Origin: a virus
Direction: 5' to 3' (one strand)
IMG/VR virus record: IMGVR_UViG_3300006923_000014
Span: 17,516 to 81,515 of that record
DNA: 64,000 nucleotides
Below the pieces are notes generated by a model, which ran no database searches, was not told the DNA's origin, and was given only the letters and a program-made list of their open reading frames with translations. The position numbers and the translations under genes are program-made. This document shows positions 40,490 to 50,658 of the stretch, piece by piece; the first letter of the stretch is position 1, and each line of letters opens with the position of its first letter.

Positions 40490-41536
40490 TTGGAACAACA
40501 GAATACCTACAAGAAAAAAGACCCAACTCAAATTGATGCCCTCTTAGCTAGACTAACAAAGTCTATGGGCAAGGGAACTATTTTCAGACAAACAGAAGAA
40601 AGAGTTTCCGCCTGGCCCGCAATCAGTACTACTTCACTATCTTTAGACCATGCATTAGGTATTGGAGGAGTTCCCCAAGGAAGATTTGTTGAACTTCTGG
40701 GGATGGAGAGTAGTGGCAAAACCACAATGGCGTTACATATGATTGCTGAAGCTCAAAAATTAGGAGCAACAGTCGCTTTCGTTGACGCAGAGCATGCTCT
40801 TGACCCCAACTATGCTGCAGCTCTTGGGGTAGATATGGACAACATGTTAATCTCTCAGCCCAATACTGGAGAAGAAGCACTGAATATAGTTGATGAGTTA
40901 GTTCGTTCTCAATTGATTGATCTTGTTGTTGTAGACTCTGTCGCCGCCCTTGTACCGAAGGCAGAACTGGAAGGCGGGATGGATGAACAGCAAATGGGGC
41001 TACAAGCAAGACTCATGAGTAAAGCTTGTCGAAAGCTTACACCACTTGCTCATAAAAACAACGTAACCGTTCTTTGGATTAATCAATACAGAAGCAAGAT
41101 AGGAGTCTTCTTCGGCTCTCCTCATGTTGGGGCAGGAGGAAATGCATTGAAATACTACTGTTCAGTTCGAATGAAAGTCAGTCGAACAAAGACAGAGAAA
41201 ACCCAGGGAGAAGCGACTCATAACAGGACTAAGGTAGAAATTATTAAAAACAAAATGGCACCACCATACAAGCAAGCACAGTTTGACATTCGCTTTGGCG
41301 TTGGCATAGATCAAGTTGGAGAACTTATTGATATTGGTGTCTTGCATAAAATTATTAGAAAAGCAGGTCCTTACTTTTATCTAGAAGCGGAGAACGTTAA
41401 ATTAGGTCAAGGGAAAACTAATTCCATTAACTTCTTAAAGGAAAATCCTGAAATACAAACTCAATTGAAAACAGCTGTCATAGATGCTCTCTATCCCCAA
41501 GAGGAGGACGAGGAGATTATGGATGGCCTGGAGTAG
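40490..41536 (+). CDS. recA: RecA recombinase
   Basis: 348 aa from TTG 40490 with AAGGA upstream. Complete bacterial-type RecA: Walker A GMESSGKT near residue 70, FVDAEHALDP, Walker B LVVVDSVAAL, the L1/L2 regions near MDEQQMGLQARLMS and INQYRSKIGVFFGSP, and ALKYYCSVR. Needed for strand exchange in recombination-dependent replication and repair. Bacterial-type RecA in a phage, rather than UvsX, suggests acquisition from a bacterium. Confidence 0.95.
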   Translation: MEQQNTYKKKDPTQIDALLARLTKSMGKGTIFRQTEERVSAWPAISTTSLSLDHALGIGGVPQGRFVELLGMESSGKTTMALHMIAEAQKLGATVAFVDAEHALDPNYAAALGVDMDNMLISQPNTGEEALNIVDELVRSQLIDLVVVDSVAALVPKAELEGGMDEQQMGLQARLMSKACRKLTPLAHKNNVTVLWINQYRSKIGVFFGSPHVGAGGNALKYYCSVRMKVSRTKTEKTQGEATHNRTKVEIIKNKMAPPYKQAQFDIRFGVGIDQVGELIDIGVLHKIIRKAGPYFYLEAENVKLGQGKTNSINFLKENPEIQTQLKTAVIDALYPQEEDEEIMDGLE

Positions 41537-42083
41537 CCCAATTGAAGATAAGTTCAATCAAAAGATAAGGCCTTATCTGAAAAGATCACCAAAAGTAACA
41601 CTCTCAAAAGTAACCCCAGGCGATTTAGTCTGGGGTTATTACGATAGCGCGTGGCAAACAACTGCTTTAATAATTAGACCTCTTGGCTCATTAAAAGCTT
41701 TTTGTTCTGAAGAAAATATCTCTAAAGAAATGGTTGAATATATTTATAGTGAATATCAATTTCTTTTAAAGATTAGACAAAATACAAATCCAGATATAAA
41801 TATTACTCTTGATCCACAAATTTATAATTGTCTAATTCAACATACAACTCCAGAATATATTCTAAAAGAAATCTGGAAGTTTTATGAAACAAATCAAGTA
41901 GGGTTGTACACAAAATCTTGTTTTCTTTCTCAATCAATGATTACTATAAAAGACAAACCCCAGTGGTGGTTTCATTGGATTGATAATGAAATCTTTTTAC
42001 AAGTTTTAGAACATCCAGATTCATATTCAGCATTTGCTACGAAATATGATTATTTTTTAGAACATTCACAGGATTATAGATGA
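41523..42083 (+). CDS. Orphan protein
   Basis: 186 aa from ATG 41523 (GAGGAG upstream), overlapping the end of recA in another frame; the longer frame from 41484 is unlikely. Aromatic-rich in the second half (QWWFHWIDNEIFLQV). First of four orphans between recA and the polymerase. Not recognised. Confidence 0.68.
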   Translation: MAWSSPIEDKFNQKIRPYLKRSPKVTLSKVTPGDLVWGYYDSAWQTTALIIRPLGSLKAFCSEENISKEMVEYIYSEYQFLLKIRQNTNPDINITLDPQIYNCLIQHTTPEYILKEIWKFYETNQVGLYTKSCFLSQSMITIKDKPQWWFHWIDNEIFLQVLEHPDSYSAFATKYDYFLEHSQDYR

Positions 42084-42655
42084 CACTAGAAGAAATTAAG
42101 ACTACACAACAATGGTATTCAAAACTTCCCAACCATAAAAGAGAAAAATACTTAGAGAATGAGTTAGCCAAACTTACAAAGTTTGATACAACACCCACTC
42201 TATGGGATGACTATATACAAAACAATAACCTTTGGTGGCAAAAAGCTGACTCAAATCCAACAGCCTTATTTAAAACTATCTTTCTGGGAAAGACCTTTTT
42301 TGTAAAAATAAAACATAAAACAAATATTATTGATATGCCAAAGTATCTACAAGCAAATACGCCTGGTTCCACACAGCTTTATGAGGGTCAGCCTGTCGCT
42401 TCAATAGGACCTTTTCAAGGAAAGATCTTCTTTAATTCTAATGATAATCATTTTTACTTGGGAGCTACTGGGCGACATAAATATTTGCATCGATCATTCA
42501 TAATGGAGTTCTTGCAAACACATGGACAAGAGGATTACTCTTGGATGAAAGATATTGAATTATTTTATAAAGACTCATATCTTATTGGTGGCTATAAAGA
42601 ATTAGAAGAGCCACAATCTAAACAAACAGCACTTCAATGGAAATATATAGGATAG
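42080..42655 (+). CDS. Orphan protein
   Basis: 191 aa, ATGA overlap with the previous gene. Trp/Tyr-rich with a central strand region (FFVKIKHKTNIIDMP). Ends QTALQWKYIG; the third orphan of the group (42659) ends similarly in ALTHQWKIL, hinting that these are distant paralogs. Confidence 0.68.
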   Translation: MTLEEIKTTQQWYSKLPNHKREKYLENELAKLTKFDTTPTLWDDYIQNNNLWWQKADSNPTALFKTIFLGKTFFVKIKHKTNIIDMPKYLQANTPGSTQLYEGQPVASIGPFQGKIFFNSNDNHFYLGATGRHKYLHRSFIMEFLQTHGQEDYSWMKDIELFYKDSYLIGGYKELEEPQSKQTALQWKYIG

Positions 42656-42658
42656 ATT

Positions 42659-43213
42659 ATGCCAAAGAAAAAGAAAGTAATAAGTGCAGACGAACAAGCT
42701 CTGATTCTTTATAGCAAGGCTTCAAATAAAAGAAGGCTTGACTTCCTTTCAAAGATAACAATTGACGCTATGGTTGCTGTTGGTTATGTCAAAGAAGGAC
42801 AAAACTGGCATCCATTCAAATCTCAAACAAGCAAATATGCTTGGAGTTGGAACAAAGACAAATATCAAGAATATTGTACTGTAGATCTCCCCATCCACAC
42901 TCGTCCTGCCAATGTAGTTCTTGGACATCCATATTCTATTTTTTCTATTGAATTAATAGAAAAAGACAATTGGTCTAAAAAAGAATTAAAATACTGGGCA
43001 GGAGGAGTACTCGGCCCGAAGTCCCCTGCTATGAAACAACTTTGCGAATATATTCTATTGAAATTAATAGTAGATGAGTTTGAGATTTCCTCACTACAAT
43101 ACCTTAGAGAACCAATGGAATACTATGAAATGAGTTTTTCTCTCATAGACTTAGATTCACTAACATCAAAAGACAAAACAAAGGCCTTGACTCACCAATG
43201 GAAAATATTGTAA
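42659..43213 (+). CDS. Orphan protein
   Basis: 184 aa, basic N-terminus (PKKKKVISADEQ). It ends in ALTHQWKIL, similar to the preceding gene. Not recognised. Confidence 0.68.
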   Translation: MPKKKKVISADEQALILYSKASNKRRLDFLSKITIDAMVAVGYVKEGQNWHPFKSQTSKYAWSWNKDKYQEYCTVDLPIHTRPANVVLGHPYSIFSIELIEKDNWSKKELKYWAGGVLGPKSPAMKQLCEYILLKLIVDEFEISSLQYLREPMEYYEMSFSLIDLDSLTSKDKTKALTHQWKIL

Positions 43214-43719
43214 ATCAAATTGAACAAGCTGTTGAGCATAAAAAATGGGAGATTGCAAGCAATCTTGTCCTTACTGTTATTAAAAAATCTACAAATCTTA
43301 ATAGTTTAATTTTACAAACAAAATGGATTGGAAATAATCCAACTCTGAATATCCAGCTCAATCACCTTCATTTAGGTAATACAAATATTTCTATGCCTAT
43401 TCAGTCTAAAAGTCAACAACAACTAAGGTTGAGAGAATTATTTAAGTCAGGTTATGGTAGGTGGAGAGATCATATTAGTCTTAGTACAGGAGTTAGGTAT
43501 TCCAGATTCCCTATTTCACATAGTCACGTAATTAAAGGAACTCCCAAGCTTGTAGCTTTGCTTTGCTTAGGAATCTATGGACTTAAAATCGAAAGCTTAT
43601 ATCCTCTTCAAGAAATACTTGAAGAAACTTTGATGCCCCCTGAGCTAGGTTTTATTAAAGAAATACGTCCGGGTGTCTTAATTTTTGCCAAGCCACCAAC
43701 AAAAGAAGATACTTTTTAA
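43198..43719 (+). CDS. Orphan protein
   Basis: 173 aa, overlapping the previous gene by 16 bases and the polymerase start by one (TAATG). Not recognised. Coupling with the polymerase suggests co-expression. Confidence 0.68.
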   Translation: MENIVNQIEQAVEHKKWEIASNLVLTVIKKSTNLNSLILQTKWIGNNPTLNIQLNHLHLGNTNISMPIQSKSQQQLRLRELFKSGYGRWRDHISLSTGVRYSRFPISHSHVIKGTPKLVALLCLGIYGLKIESLYPLQEILEETLMPPELGFIKEIRPGVLIFAKPPTKEDTF

Positions 43720-46700
43720 TGAATACACCTAACTTTGTACATCTTCATATGCATACTGAGCATTCGCTTTTGGATGGCATCATTCGTGTGAAACAACTTC
43801 CTCAAGCTGTTAAAGAAATGGGAATGAATGCTGTTTCTATGACTGATCATGGAACTCTCAGTGGTGCCCTAGACTTCTATAAAGAGTGTACAAAAGCAAA
43901 TGTTAAACCTCTTATTGGTTTAGAGTCTTATACTTCTAAAGACAGACTTCTTAAACAAGTAGATGATTTAGATCAAAAGTATTATCATTTACTCCTTTTG
44001 GCTCAAAATGAAGTAGGCTACAAAAACTTATGTCAGCTTGTCTCTACAGGAAATAGGGATGGTTATTATTACAAGGGAAGACTTGACGATAAACTATTAG
44101 AGCAATACAGTGAAGGTTTGATTGCAACTAGTACATGTCTTGGTGGGCGAATTGCACAACTATATAGACGTAGTTCTTCTGCAGCTGCAGAAAAGCTTAT
44201 CATGTACTATGCAGATCTATTCAAAGATAGATTCTTTTTAGAGATTCAGCATCATCCCACTGAACCAGAACAAGTTGCTTTAAATAATTTCCTCCTAGAA
44301 GTCTCTAGTAAATATAATATTCCTCCTATTTTGTCAGCTGATTGTCATTATTTGAAAAAATCAGATGGAATCACTAATGATTCTCCTCATGAACAGATGC
44401 TTGCTTTGAACGTAGGTTCTACCATTCATACAGAGGGTAGATTTTCGTTTGATCAACGTCATCATTATGTTCTTCCTCCCGAAGAGGTTCGTGAGATTTG
44501 TGAAACAAATCAATGGCCACTTGACTTAATGACAAATACACAACACATTGCAGACATGTGTACTGGAAAATACTTCACAGATTGTGGTGTTGGTTCTAAA
44601 ATGCCCGAACCACTCAATATCAAAGTAGATTCTCTTACAGACCTAACTAAATTAGGTAAGTGGGGGTTAGTTAATCGATTTGGGTCTGTAAATAAAGTTC
44701 CAGAAAAATACAAAGCGCGCCTAAACTATGAGCTTGAAGTTATCCACAGGATGGGTTACTCCAATTATTTCCTCATTGTCAAAGACCTTGTAGATGCTAT
44801 TAGAAAAAAAGGAATAGCTATTGGGCCTGGAAGAGGATCAGCGGCGGGCTCTTTACTTAATTGGGCCTTGGGTATTACTTCTAAAGAAGCCGATCCTATT
44901 AAGCATGATCTTTATTTTGAACGTTTCCTTAACGCAGCAAGAACTGACGCCATGGTTGATGTTGACCTTGACTTCCCTACCTCTAAAAGACATTTAGTGT
45001 TTGACTATCTCAAAGAAACCTATGGAGAGAAGGGGTGTGCCCATCTGGGTACATATCAAAAGTTTAAAGCACGAGGACTTATGTGGGCCTTAGCTCGTGT
45101 TCAAGGACACAGTATTGAATACGGAAAGAAGTTATCTAAGCTAGTTCCTGAAGATCATAGAGGTGTTTCTCCGACACTAGAAGAGGCTATCGAGGCTTCT
45201 CCTGAATTACTAGAACATCCAAAAATCTTATCAGTTGCAGAAAAAATAGAAGGGATGACTTCAAGAGCAGGCGTTCATGCTTCTGGTTACATCGTTTATA
45301 ACGATGACCTGGGAAAGTATATGCCTGTTTATCAAAAGAAAGATGCTAAGACAAAGAAACCAATCATGGTTACCCAAATGGATATGCATGATGTTGAAGA
45401 AATGGGTTTCGTTAAGTTTGATATTCTTGGTATTCAAAATCTTGATGTTGTAAGCAGAACTTTAGATCTTGTTGAAAAGTATCATAATGTAACTATTGAT
45501 TTAGACGCTATTGATTACCATGATGATAATGTCTTTGCGTTAATGAGAGAAGGAAGATTAGCTGGTGTCTTCCAATTAGAAGACTCACTTCGAAACATTA
45601 CTGTTAGAGTACAGCCAACATGCCTTAACGATATCTCTGTTGTTAACGCTATAGGACGCCCAGGACCTTTAGATGCTGGGCTCTTGGATGGATATGTCCT
45701 GGCTAAAGAACACGGCCTAGAGGGGCTTAAGAAGTGGGGGAAATACGGCTCTGACCGAATGTCTGAACTACTTTGGAACCTGTTGCCTGAAACCTATGGT
45801 CTCTTTATTTATCAAGAGTCTGTTATGAGGCTTCTTGTAGAAATTGCTGGCTTCTCTCTTGCCGAGGCTGACCTTGCACGCCGAGCAATGGGAAAGAAAA
45901 AACCCGAAGAGATGAATAAGCTAAAGAAAAGATTTGTTCCTGGTGCTATTGAAAAAGTAAATGCTACCGAAGAAGAAGCAGAAACTTTATGGAAGCTTAT
46001 TCAAGGTTATAGTCTTTATGGCTTTAACAAATCCCACAGTCTTACCTATTCTATTCTTGGATACCAGGAAGCATGGCTCAAAAAGTATTATCCTGTCGAG
46101 TTTATGACTGCATTATTATCAGAAGAATCTGATATTAATAAGATTACAAAATATATCTCTGAGTGTAAGATTTTGGGTATTAAGGTAGAAGGACCTAACG
46201 TTAATAAATCTTTAAGGCACTTCTCTATTGAAGACGACACCATTGTCTTTGGCCTTGAAGCAATCAAGGGGATGGGTAGAGGCGCCGTCACAGCTTTATT
46301 AAAAGCAAGAGGCTCTCAACCATTCAAAGATATCTCAGACTTATTAAGTAGAGTAAACCTTACAAAGATTAACTCAGCAAAAGTTGAAGCATTAACTCAT
46401 GCTGGCGCCCTCGATTGTTTAGGGTTAGGGCGACAAACTATTCTGGATCATTTTAAAAAGATTACTCAATACTTTAGAGATTTAGAAAAGTATGGCGAAA
46501 AGATACTACGCTACAAAGAAAGAGAAAAGGAAATCAAAATAGCTCTTGCTCTTAGAGAAGCAGGAGAGAAAGTTAATAAGCCCAGAATCCTTAAGAAACC
46601 TGAACTTCCTGAGAAGCCTACGATTCCAGCAGAAGAAAGACGTGAGATTACTTTCGATCTTCTTCAAAAGGAAAAAGAAGTCTTGGGGTATTACCTTTCA

Positions 46701-47030
46701 ATTCATCCAACTGATTTTGTTACTGCAACCAACAATACATCTCTTATCTTAGATGTTTGTAGGACAAGACAAAGAGGGTTTTTGAATGGTGTAATCTTAC
46801 AAGCCAAAGAGATAACCACAAAGAAAGGTACTCGCATGGCATTCCTCACTGTGGAAGATGCTACCGGCCAAGCCGAAGTAGTTGTCTTCCCAGGAAAAGT
46901 TTTTAAACAATACAAAAAGGCGGTAAGTAATTCTCCTAAAGATAAAATTGTTAGGATAGAATTTACAGCTGAAGATATACAGCAAACGCCAATCAAACTA
47001 ATAGCAGAGCGTATAAGAGGAGTAAAATGA
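43719..47030 (+). CDS. dnaE: DNA polymerase III alpha subunit
   Basis: 1103 aa, nearly the length of E. coli DnaE (1160). Replicative C-family polymerase. N-terminal PHP domain (FVHLHMHTEHSLLDG, then MTDHGTLSG) with the metal-binding His/Asp set. Palm motifs: GPGRGSAAGSLLNWALG near residue 370, catalytic Asp pair in MVDVDLDFP near 411-416, and a third Asp in GFVKFDILG near 567. Fingers include NAIGRPGPL and KSHSLTYSILGYQEAW. A C-terminal OB-fold (LNGVILQAKEI to VVVFPG) follows. No clamp, clamp loader or epsilon gene is visible in the window. Confidence 0.96.
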   Translation: MNTPNFVHLHMHTEHSLLDGIIRVKQLPQAVKEMGMNAVSMTDHGTLSGALDFYKECTKANVKPLIGLESYTSKDRLLKQVDDLDQKYYHLLLLAQNEVGYKNLCQLVSTGNRDGYYYKGRLDDKLLEQYSEGLIATSTCLGGRIAQLYRRSSSAAAEKLIMYYADLFKDRFFLEIQHHPTEPEQVALNNFLLEVSSKYNIPPILSADCHYLKKSDGITNDSPHEQMLALNVGSTIHTEGRFSFDQRHHYVLPPEEVREICETNQWPLDLMTNTQHIADMCTGKYFTDCGVGSKMPEPLNIKVDSLTDLTKLGKWGLVNRFGSVNKVPEKYKARLNYELEVIHRMGYSNYFLIVKDLVDAIRKKGIAIGPGRGSAAGSLLNWALGITSKEADPIKHDLYFERFLNAARTDAMVDVDLDFPTSKRHLVFDYLKETYGEKGCAHLGTYQKFKARGLMWALARVQGHSIEYGKKLSKLVPEDHRGVSPTLEEAIEASPELLEHPKILSVAEKIEGMTSRAGVHASGYIVYNDDLGKYMPVYQKKDAKTKKPIMVTQMDMHDVEEMGFVKFDILGIQNLDVVSRTLDLVEKYHNVTIDLDAIDYHDDNVFALMREGRLAGVFQLEDSLRNITVRVQPTCLNDISVVNAIGRPGPLDAGLLDGYVLAKEHGLEGLKKWGKYGSDRMSELLWNLLPETYGLFIYQESVMRLLVEIAGFSLAEADLARRAMGKKKPEEMNKLKKRFVPGAIEKVNATEEEAETLWKLIQGYSLYGFNKSHSLTYSILGYQEAWLKKYYPVEFMTALLSEESDINKITKYISECKILGIKVEGPNVNKSLRHFSIEDDTIVFGLEAIKGMGRGAVTALLKARGSQPFKDISDLLSRVNLTKINSAKVEALTHAGALDCLGLGRQTILDHFKKITQYFRDLEKYGEKILRYKEREKEIKIALALREAGEKVNKPRILKKPELPEKPTIPAEERREITFDLLQKEKEVLGYYLSIHPTDFVTATNNTSLILDVCRTRQRGFLNGVILQAKEITTKKGTRMAFLTVEDATGQAEVVVFPGKVFKQYKKAVSNSPKDKIVRIEFTAEDIQQTPIKLIAERIRGVK

Positions 47031-49111
47031 CGACCAAGCCCTGGACTATTGAAGAAGACAATATCCTTCTGTCTCATTATGAGCCAGACCCAGGGAGTAA
47101 ACCCCTGGGGATGGATGATGTTCTCGTCTCTTTACCCAGCCGAACTTACAAGGCTGTGTATTCTAGATATAAAAGAATCAAAGTGCTTCGAACAAAACTA
47201 CAAGAGTGTGTTCCTAAAAGTCTCCCTACTATTAAGCTTCCTACAGAAGAAGAAAGGACAAAAGAAAATTGGGAAAAGTTAAAGAAATTCTTTAACGAAG
47301 AGGTCACAAAAAGTGCAAAACTAGAACCAAGAGGCTTGGTTGATGGAGAGGTTAAAATCCTTTCTATGTCTGATTGGCATATTCCTTTTCATCGAGCTGA
47401 ATTAGTGGAAGAAATTTTAGAAGAACATGGCGACGCCGATGCTGTTGTTGTTAATGGAGACTTCCTCGATATGTATGGAGTCTCTAGTTATACCAAACAT
47501 AAGCACATTCCTCTTATGGATGAGTATAAAATAGGGCTCGAGATGGTCGCTAGACTTTCAAGTATGTTCCCAAAGGTTTTTCTAACCAGAGGTAATCATG
47601 AGAATAGATTGTCTAGAATCATGCGTAGTCAACTACCATTAGAAACCAAGGGGTTTTTCGCAACCAATGTGACAGCAATGCTCGCGAATGGTATACTCAT
47701 TGACAAAAATGGATTAGCTGGCGAAAGCCTTGACTTCCCGAATGTTTATCACGACCCACACCTACCTTGGGGATGCTTGATTGGGAAAACCCTCTTTGCT
47801 CACCCTCATCCTTTTAGAAAAGGGCCAGGGAGAACAGTAGAGTATGTCCATAAGCAGTTAGAGGGTGGTCACTTAGACTACGACGCAATCGTATTGGGTC
47901 ATTGCTTTGATGCAGAAACAGAACTCTTGACAAAAGAAGGGTGGCAATCTATTGATAGCATTGATGAAAAACATCAAGCCGTTACATTCAATTTAGACAC
48001 AGAAGAATTAGAATTTAATCATATCAAAGCCATATACAAATATAATGACTATGATAAGTTAATTCATTTTACAAACAAAGATGGACTAGAGATTGCCGTT
48101 ACAGAAGACCATGGTATGGTCGGACGATCGACCAATGCCTGTAATTGGCAGAAGAAGAAGGCAAAAAACTTTTTTAATAAAAAGTTCTATATCCCTGCAG
48201 CAGGAGAGGAAACCTCAACAAAGGATGCTGGTATCTCCGATAATCTCCTTAGGCTTCTTGCTTGGGTAGTTACTGAAGGACACATTACTTGGACAAATAA
48301 AGATCAAACTAATGCCTATATTAGGATTTCTCAATCACAAGACAAAAACGAATATGTAACTTATTTAGAAGAGCTTCTTCAAAAAGAAAACTTCTCCTAT
48401 TCAAAAAGCCAGAGATATGTTGCCAACTCTGTCAAACACAATCAGCATCGAAATTACGATGCATATCGTTTTGGACTTGGAGTAAAAGATACTCCACGTC
48501 TTATGAAATTCTTAACCAAAGACAAAGTATTTAAACAGTCTCTTCTTGGTCAGCTTTCTCTTCGGCAAAGGAAGCTTCTGATAGAAGAGCTATGTAAAGG
48601 AGATGGTAGTAAGTGTGGCTCAGAATCTTGGAGAGCTTATTACACCAAAAACCCAGAACTTAAAGATCAATTTCAATATCTAGCAACCCTAGCTGGATAT
48701 AGAACTAAGGCTTCCATAAGAGACGATGGTGTTTTTGTTATCCATCTTAGTTACCAAAACGTACGACAAGTAACGAAAACAGAAGTGAAGCCTTATAGCG
48801 GAAAAGTGTTCTGTGTCTCCGTCCCTAATGGCACATTAGTTGCAAGAAGAAATGGAGTGGTCTTTGTTACTCAAAATACCCACCACTGTGCTAAGTATAT
48901 TTATGAAGGCATGCTTCTTATGGAACAAGGATGTCTTTCGGGACTTCATGGATACCAGACTTCTCCTAATTTAGGCTATAAGGCTCAAGTAAATGGGTAC
49001 GCCGTAGTTTATCAAGATAAAGATGGAAATACAGACTACAACAAGAGTCGAGTATATTACCGTGGAATACAAAAAGCATACAAAACACATAGTGCTGTAG
49101 CAAAGGATTAA
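47027..49111 (+). CDS. Metallophosphoesterase with intein
   Basis: 694 aa precursor, about 369 aa after splicing. Residues 1-60 are an HTH/SANT-like domain (WTIEEDNILLSHYEPD, SRTYKAVYSRY). The phosphoesterase follows: SDWHIPFH (metal site 1), VVNGDFLDMYG, RGNHENRL, LFAHPHPF and the last metal motif GHTHH. That motif is split by the intein: VLGH is followed by the intein Cys, and THHC resumes after the terminal Asn. So the enzyme is inactive until spliced. Likely roles are DNA end processing or cyclic-nucleotide or DNA phosphoester cleavage in replication; context next to DnaE and a Cas4-like nuclease supports DNA work. Confidence 0.9.
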   Translation: MTTKPWTIEEDNILLSHYEPDPGSKPLGMDDVLVSLPSRTYKAVYSRYKRIKVLRTKLQECVPKSLPTIKLPTEEERTKENWEKLKKFFNEEVTKSAKLEPRGLVDGEVKILSMSDWHIPFHRAELVEEILEEHGDADAVVVNGDFLDMYGVSSYTKHKHIPLMDEYKIGLEMVARLSSMFPKVFLTRGNHENRLSRIMRSQLPLETKGFFATNVTAMLANGILIDKNGLAGESLDFPNVYHDPHLPWGCLIGKTLFAHPHPFRKGPGRTVEYVHKQLEGGHLDYDAIVLGHCFDAETELLTKEGWQSIDSIDEKHQAVTFNLDTEELEFNHIKAIYKYNDYDKLIHFTNKDGLEIAVTEDHGMVGRSTNACNWQKKKAKNFFNKKFYIPAAGEETSTKDAGISDNLLRLLAWVVTEGHITWTNKDQTNAYIRISQSQDKNEYVTYLEELLQKENFSYSKSQRYVANSVKHNQHRNYDAYRFGLGVKDTPRLMKFLTKDKVFKQSLLGQLSLRQRKLLIEELCKGDGSKCGSESWRAYYTKNPELKDQFQYLATLAGYRTKASIRDDGVFVIHLSYQNVRQVTKTEVKPYSGKVFCVSVPNGTLVARRNGVVFVTQNTHHCAKYIYEGMLLMEQGCLSGLHGYQTSPNLGYKAQVNGYAVVYQDKDGNTDYNKSRVYYRGIQKAYKTHSAVAKD
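47903..48877 (+). mobile_element. Intein with endonuclease domain, in the GHTH motif
   Basis: 325 aa, residues 293-617 of the precursor. Block A starts CFDAETELLTKEGWQSI; block B has TEDHGMVG; the endonuclease region has two degenerate LAGLIDADG-type blocks (LLRLLAWVVTEGHI and LIEELCKGDGS). The C-terminal splicing block ends NGVVFVTQN with Thr as +1. The last residues are Gln-Asn rather than His-Asn, as in a minority of inteins. Confidence 0.9.
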
Positions 49112-49441
49112 ATGACACCACAAGAAAAACTAGAAGAGTTAATGGCCAAAGCCAATAATGGCGGAGGCCTTTCTTTAGAACAAATTGCACACATGACAAA
49201 TGGCAATTACCTTGCAATCGAAGAGCTACAAAGTGCCTTTCAAAGTATGGCTCGAGATATGCTCATGATCTTAACTAATGCCCAGGGCATGCAGAAGATT
49301 CTTATCGACAAAGAATTTACCACAGAAGAAGAACTGAATAATACAATTACAAAAGTTCAGCTTGCTCTTGAAGAGGAGTGGAAAACAAAAAGACAAGAAA
49401 AAGAGACTACAGTAATAGATGATAGTGACCTGGAACTATAA
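49112..49441 (+). CDS. Small helical orphan
   Basis: 109 aa, helical, starts right after the previous stop. Gly-rich turn near residue 15 (NNGGGLSLEQIAHMTNG) and coiled-coil-like C-terminus. Not recognised. TAATG overlap with the nuclease gene. Confidence 0.68.
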   Translation: MTPQEKLEELMAKANNGGGLSLEQIAHMTNGNYLAIEELQSAFQSMARDMLMILTNAQGMQKILIDKEFTTEEELNNTITKVQLALEEEWKTKRQEKETTVIDDSDLEL

Positions 49442-50658
49442 TGAAAGCATGGGAAGCACTAGACAAAGCAATTACAGAAGTTGATCCACTAAAAGAATGC
49501 AGAACTATTAACCTTTACCCAAGTGAGGCAAGTTTGATAGATCCTACGACAAACAAAGCCGCTGGCGGGTGTGTTCGTAAGGGTTGGCTTCGTTTTAAAA
49601 CTGCTATAGATCAAAATAATAAACCAAAAGATATTCATGCAAAGAAAGCAAGTCTAGATGTTCATGGTGAACCCTTAAACATTGTTGTTTCACATCATAC
49701 TCCAAGATCAGAATGGATTTTTAAAGCAGGTAATACTTTTGAAAGCATGATTATCCAAGTAGCAAGACGTGGAGGTATCCTCCACTCAGGTCACAAACGT
49801 TTTAAGATCCCTGTTAAACATGATCTATTCTTGGCTGGTGAAGTTGACGCTGTCTTTCGAGATGGCTCCACGTTGGTTGGGATTGAAATTAAATCTACTC
49901 ATGGCTATATGGCCGAAAAGAAAATTATCCATCCCAAATATGGAGAGCCAAAGCTAGAGCACTTGCTTCAAACAGCACTTTATGCCTGGTATTATCGAGA
50001 TCAAATTCCATACTTTCAACTTCTCTATATTTTAAGAGGGAAGCTCCAAAGAAGAGAGTTTAAAATCTCAATTCATGAATTAGATGATGGCGACTTCGGA
50101 ATCAAGGTCGACGACATGAGAACACCCTATCGTATATCTCATGTTCTTGATCGATATACAGAATTGGCTGAATATATTCACGAAAACTATCTCCCTCCAA
50201 GAGACTTTGAACTCATCTTTGATGATGATCAAATGAATGAGCTTAACGATAACAATGAGTTAGGCAAAACACTTGGATCTGCTTGGGAAAAGTATTGGGA
50301 TAGAAAGGTCAATGGTGGCCGAAAGGTTCAACGACCAGAAAAGGGACACTTCCAATGTTCTTACTGTCAATTCAAAGATGTTTGTTACAAGAAAGATGGG
50401 ACTCCATACGATATGACAAAATACATGAATCCAAAAGATACAAATATAATGTCTCTTGAGTCAATTGCAGCTGACACTGTTTGGGATGTAGTAAAATTCT
50501 ATCAATTAACATGGCCGTTTAAAGAAACACTCATGGAAAGAATGAACGTAGATACGGTTGAAGAAGCTGCAGAACTCTTCAATCAGGACCAAAAGAAGTG
50601 GATACAAGATTCAGAGCTTGAGCAATTCTCCCTAATAATGCGTAAGTATAGAGAATAA
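49441..50658 (+). CDS. Cas4/RecB-type PD-(D/E)XK nuclease
   Basis: 405 aa. Core nuclease motifs: AGEVDAVF (Asp), GIEIKST (Glu and Lys), and the helix LLQTALYAWYY (Gln-x-x-x-Tyr). An early Cys (GGCVRKGWLRF near residue 41) and a C-terminal cluster (CSYCQFKDVC) could hold a 4Fe-4S cluster as in Cas4 and AddB. Such enzymes are single-strand exonucleases in recombination or end-resection. No Cas1/Cas2 or CRISPR repeat is nearby. Confidence 0.88.
   Translation: MKAWEALDKAITEVDPLKECRTINLYPSEASLIDPTTNKAAGGCVRKGWLRFKTAIDQNNKPKDIHAKKASLDVHGEPLNIVVSHHTPRSEWIFKAGNTFESMIIQVARRGGILHSGHKRFKIPVKHDLFLAGEVDAVFRDGSTLVGIEIKSTHGYMAEKKIIHPKYGEPKLEHLLQTALYAWYYRDQIPYFQLLYILRGKLQRREFKISIHELDDGDFGIKVDDMRTPYRISHVLDRYTELAEYIHENYLPPRDFELIFDDDQMNELNDNNELGKTLGSAWEKYWDRKVNGGRKVQRPEKGHFQCSYCQFKDVCYKKDGTPYDMTKYMNPKDTNIMSLESIAADTVWDVVKFYQLTWPFKETLMERMNVDTVEEAAELFNQDQKKWIQDSELEQFSLIMRKYRE

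Noticed and set aside
49441-50658. CRISPR-associated Cas4 locus
   Set aside because: No repeat-spacer array and no Cas1 or Cas2 nearby; free-standing Cas4-like nucleases are common in phages.
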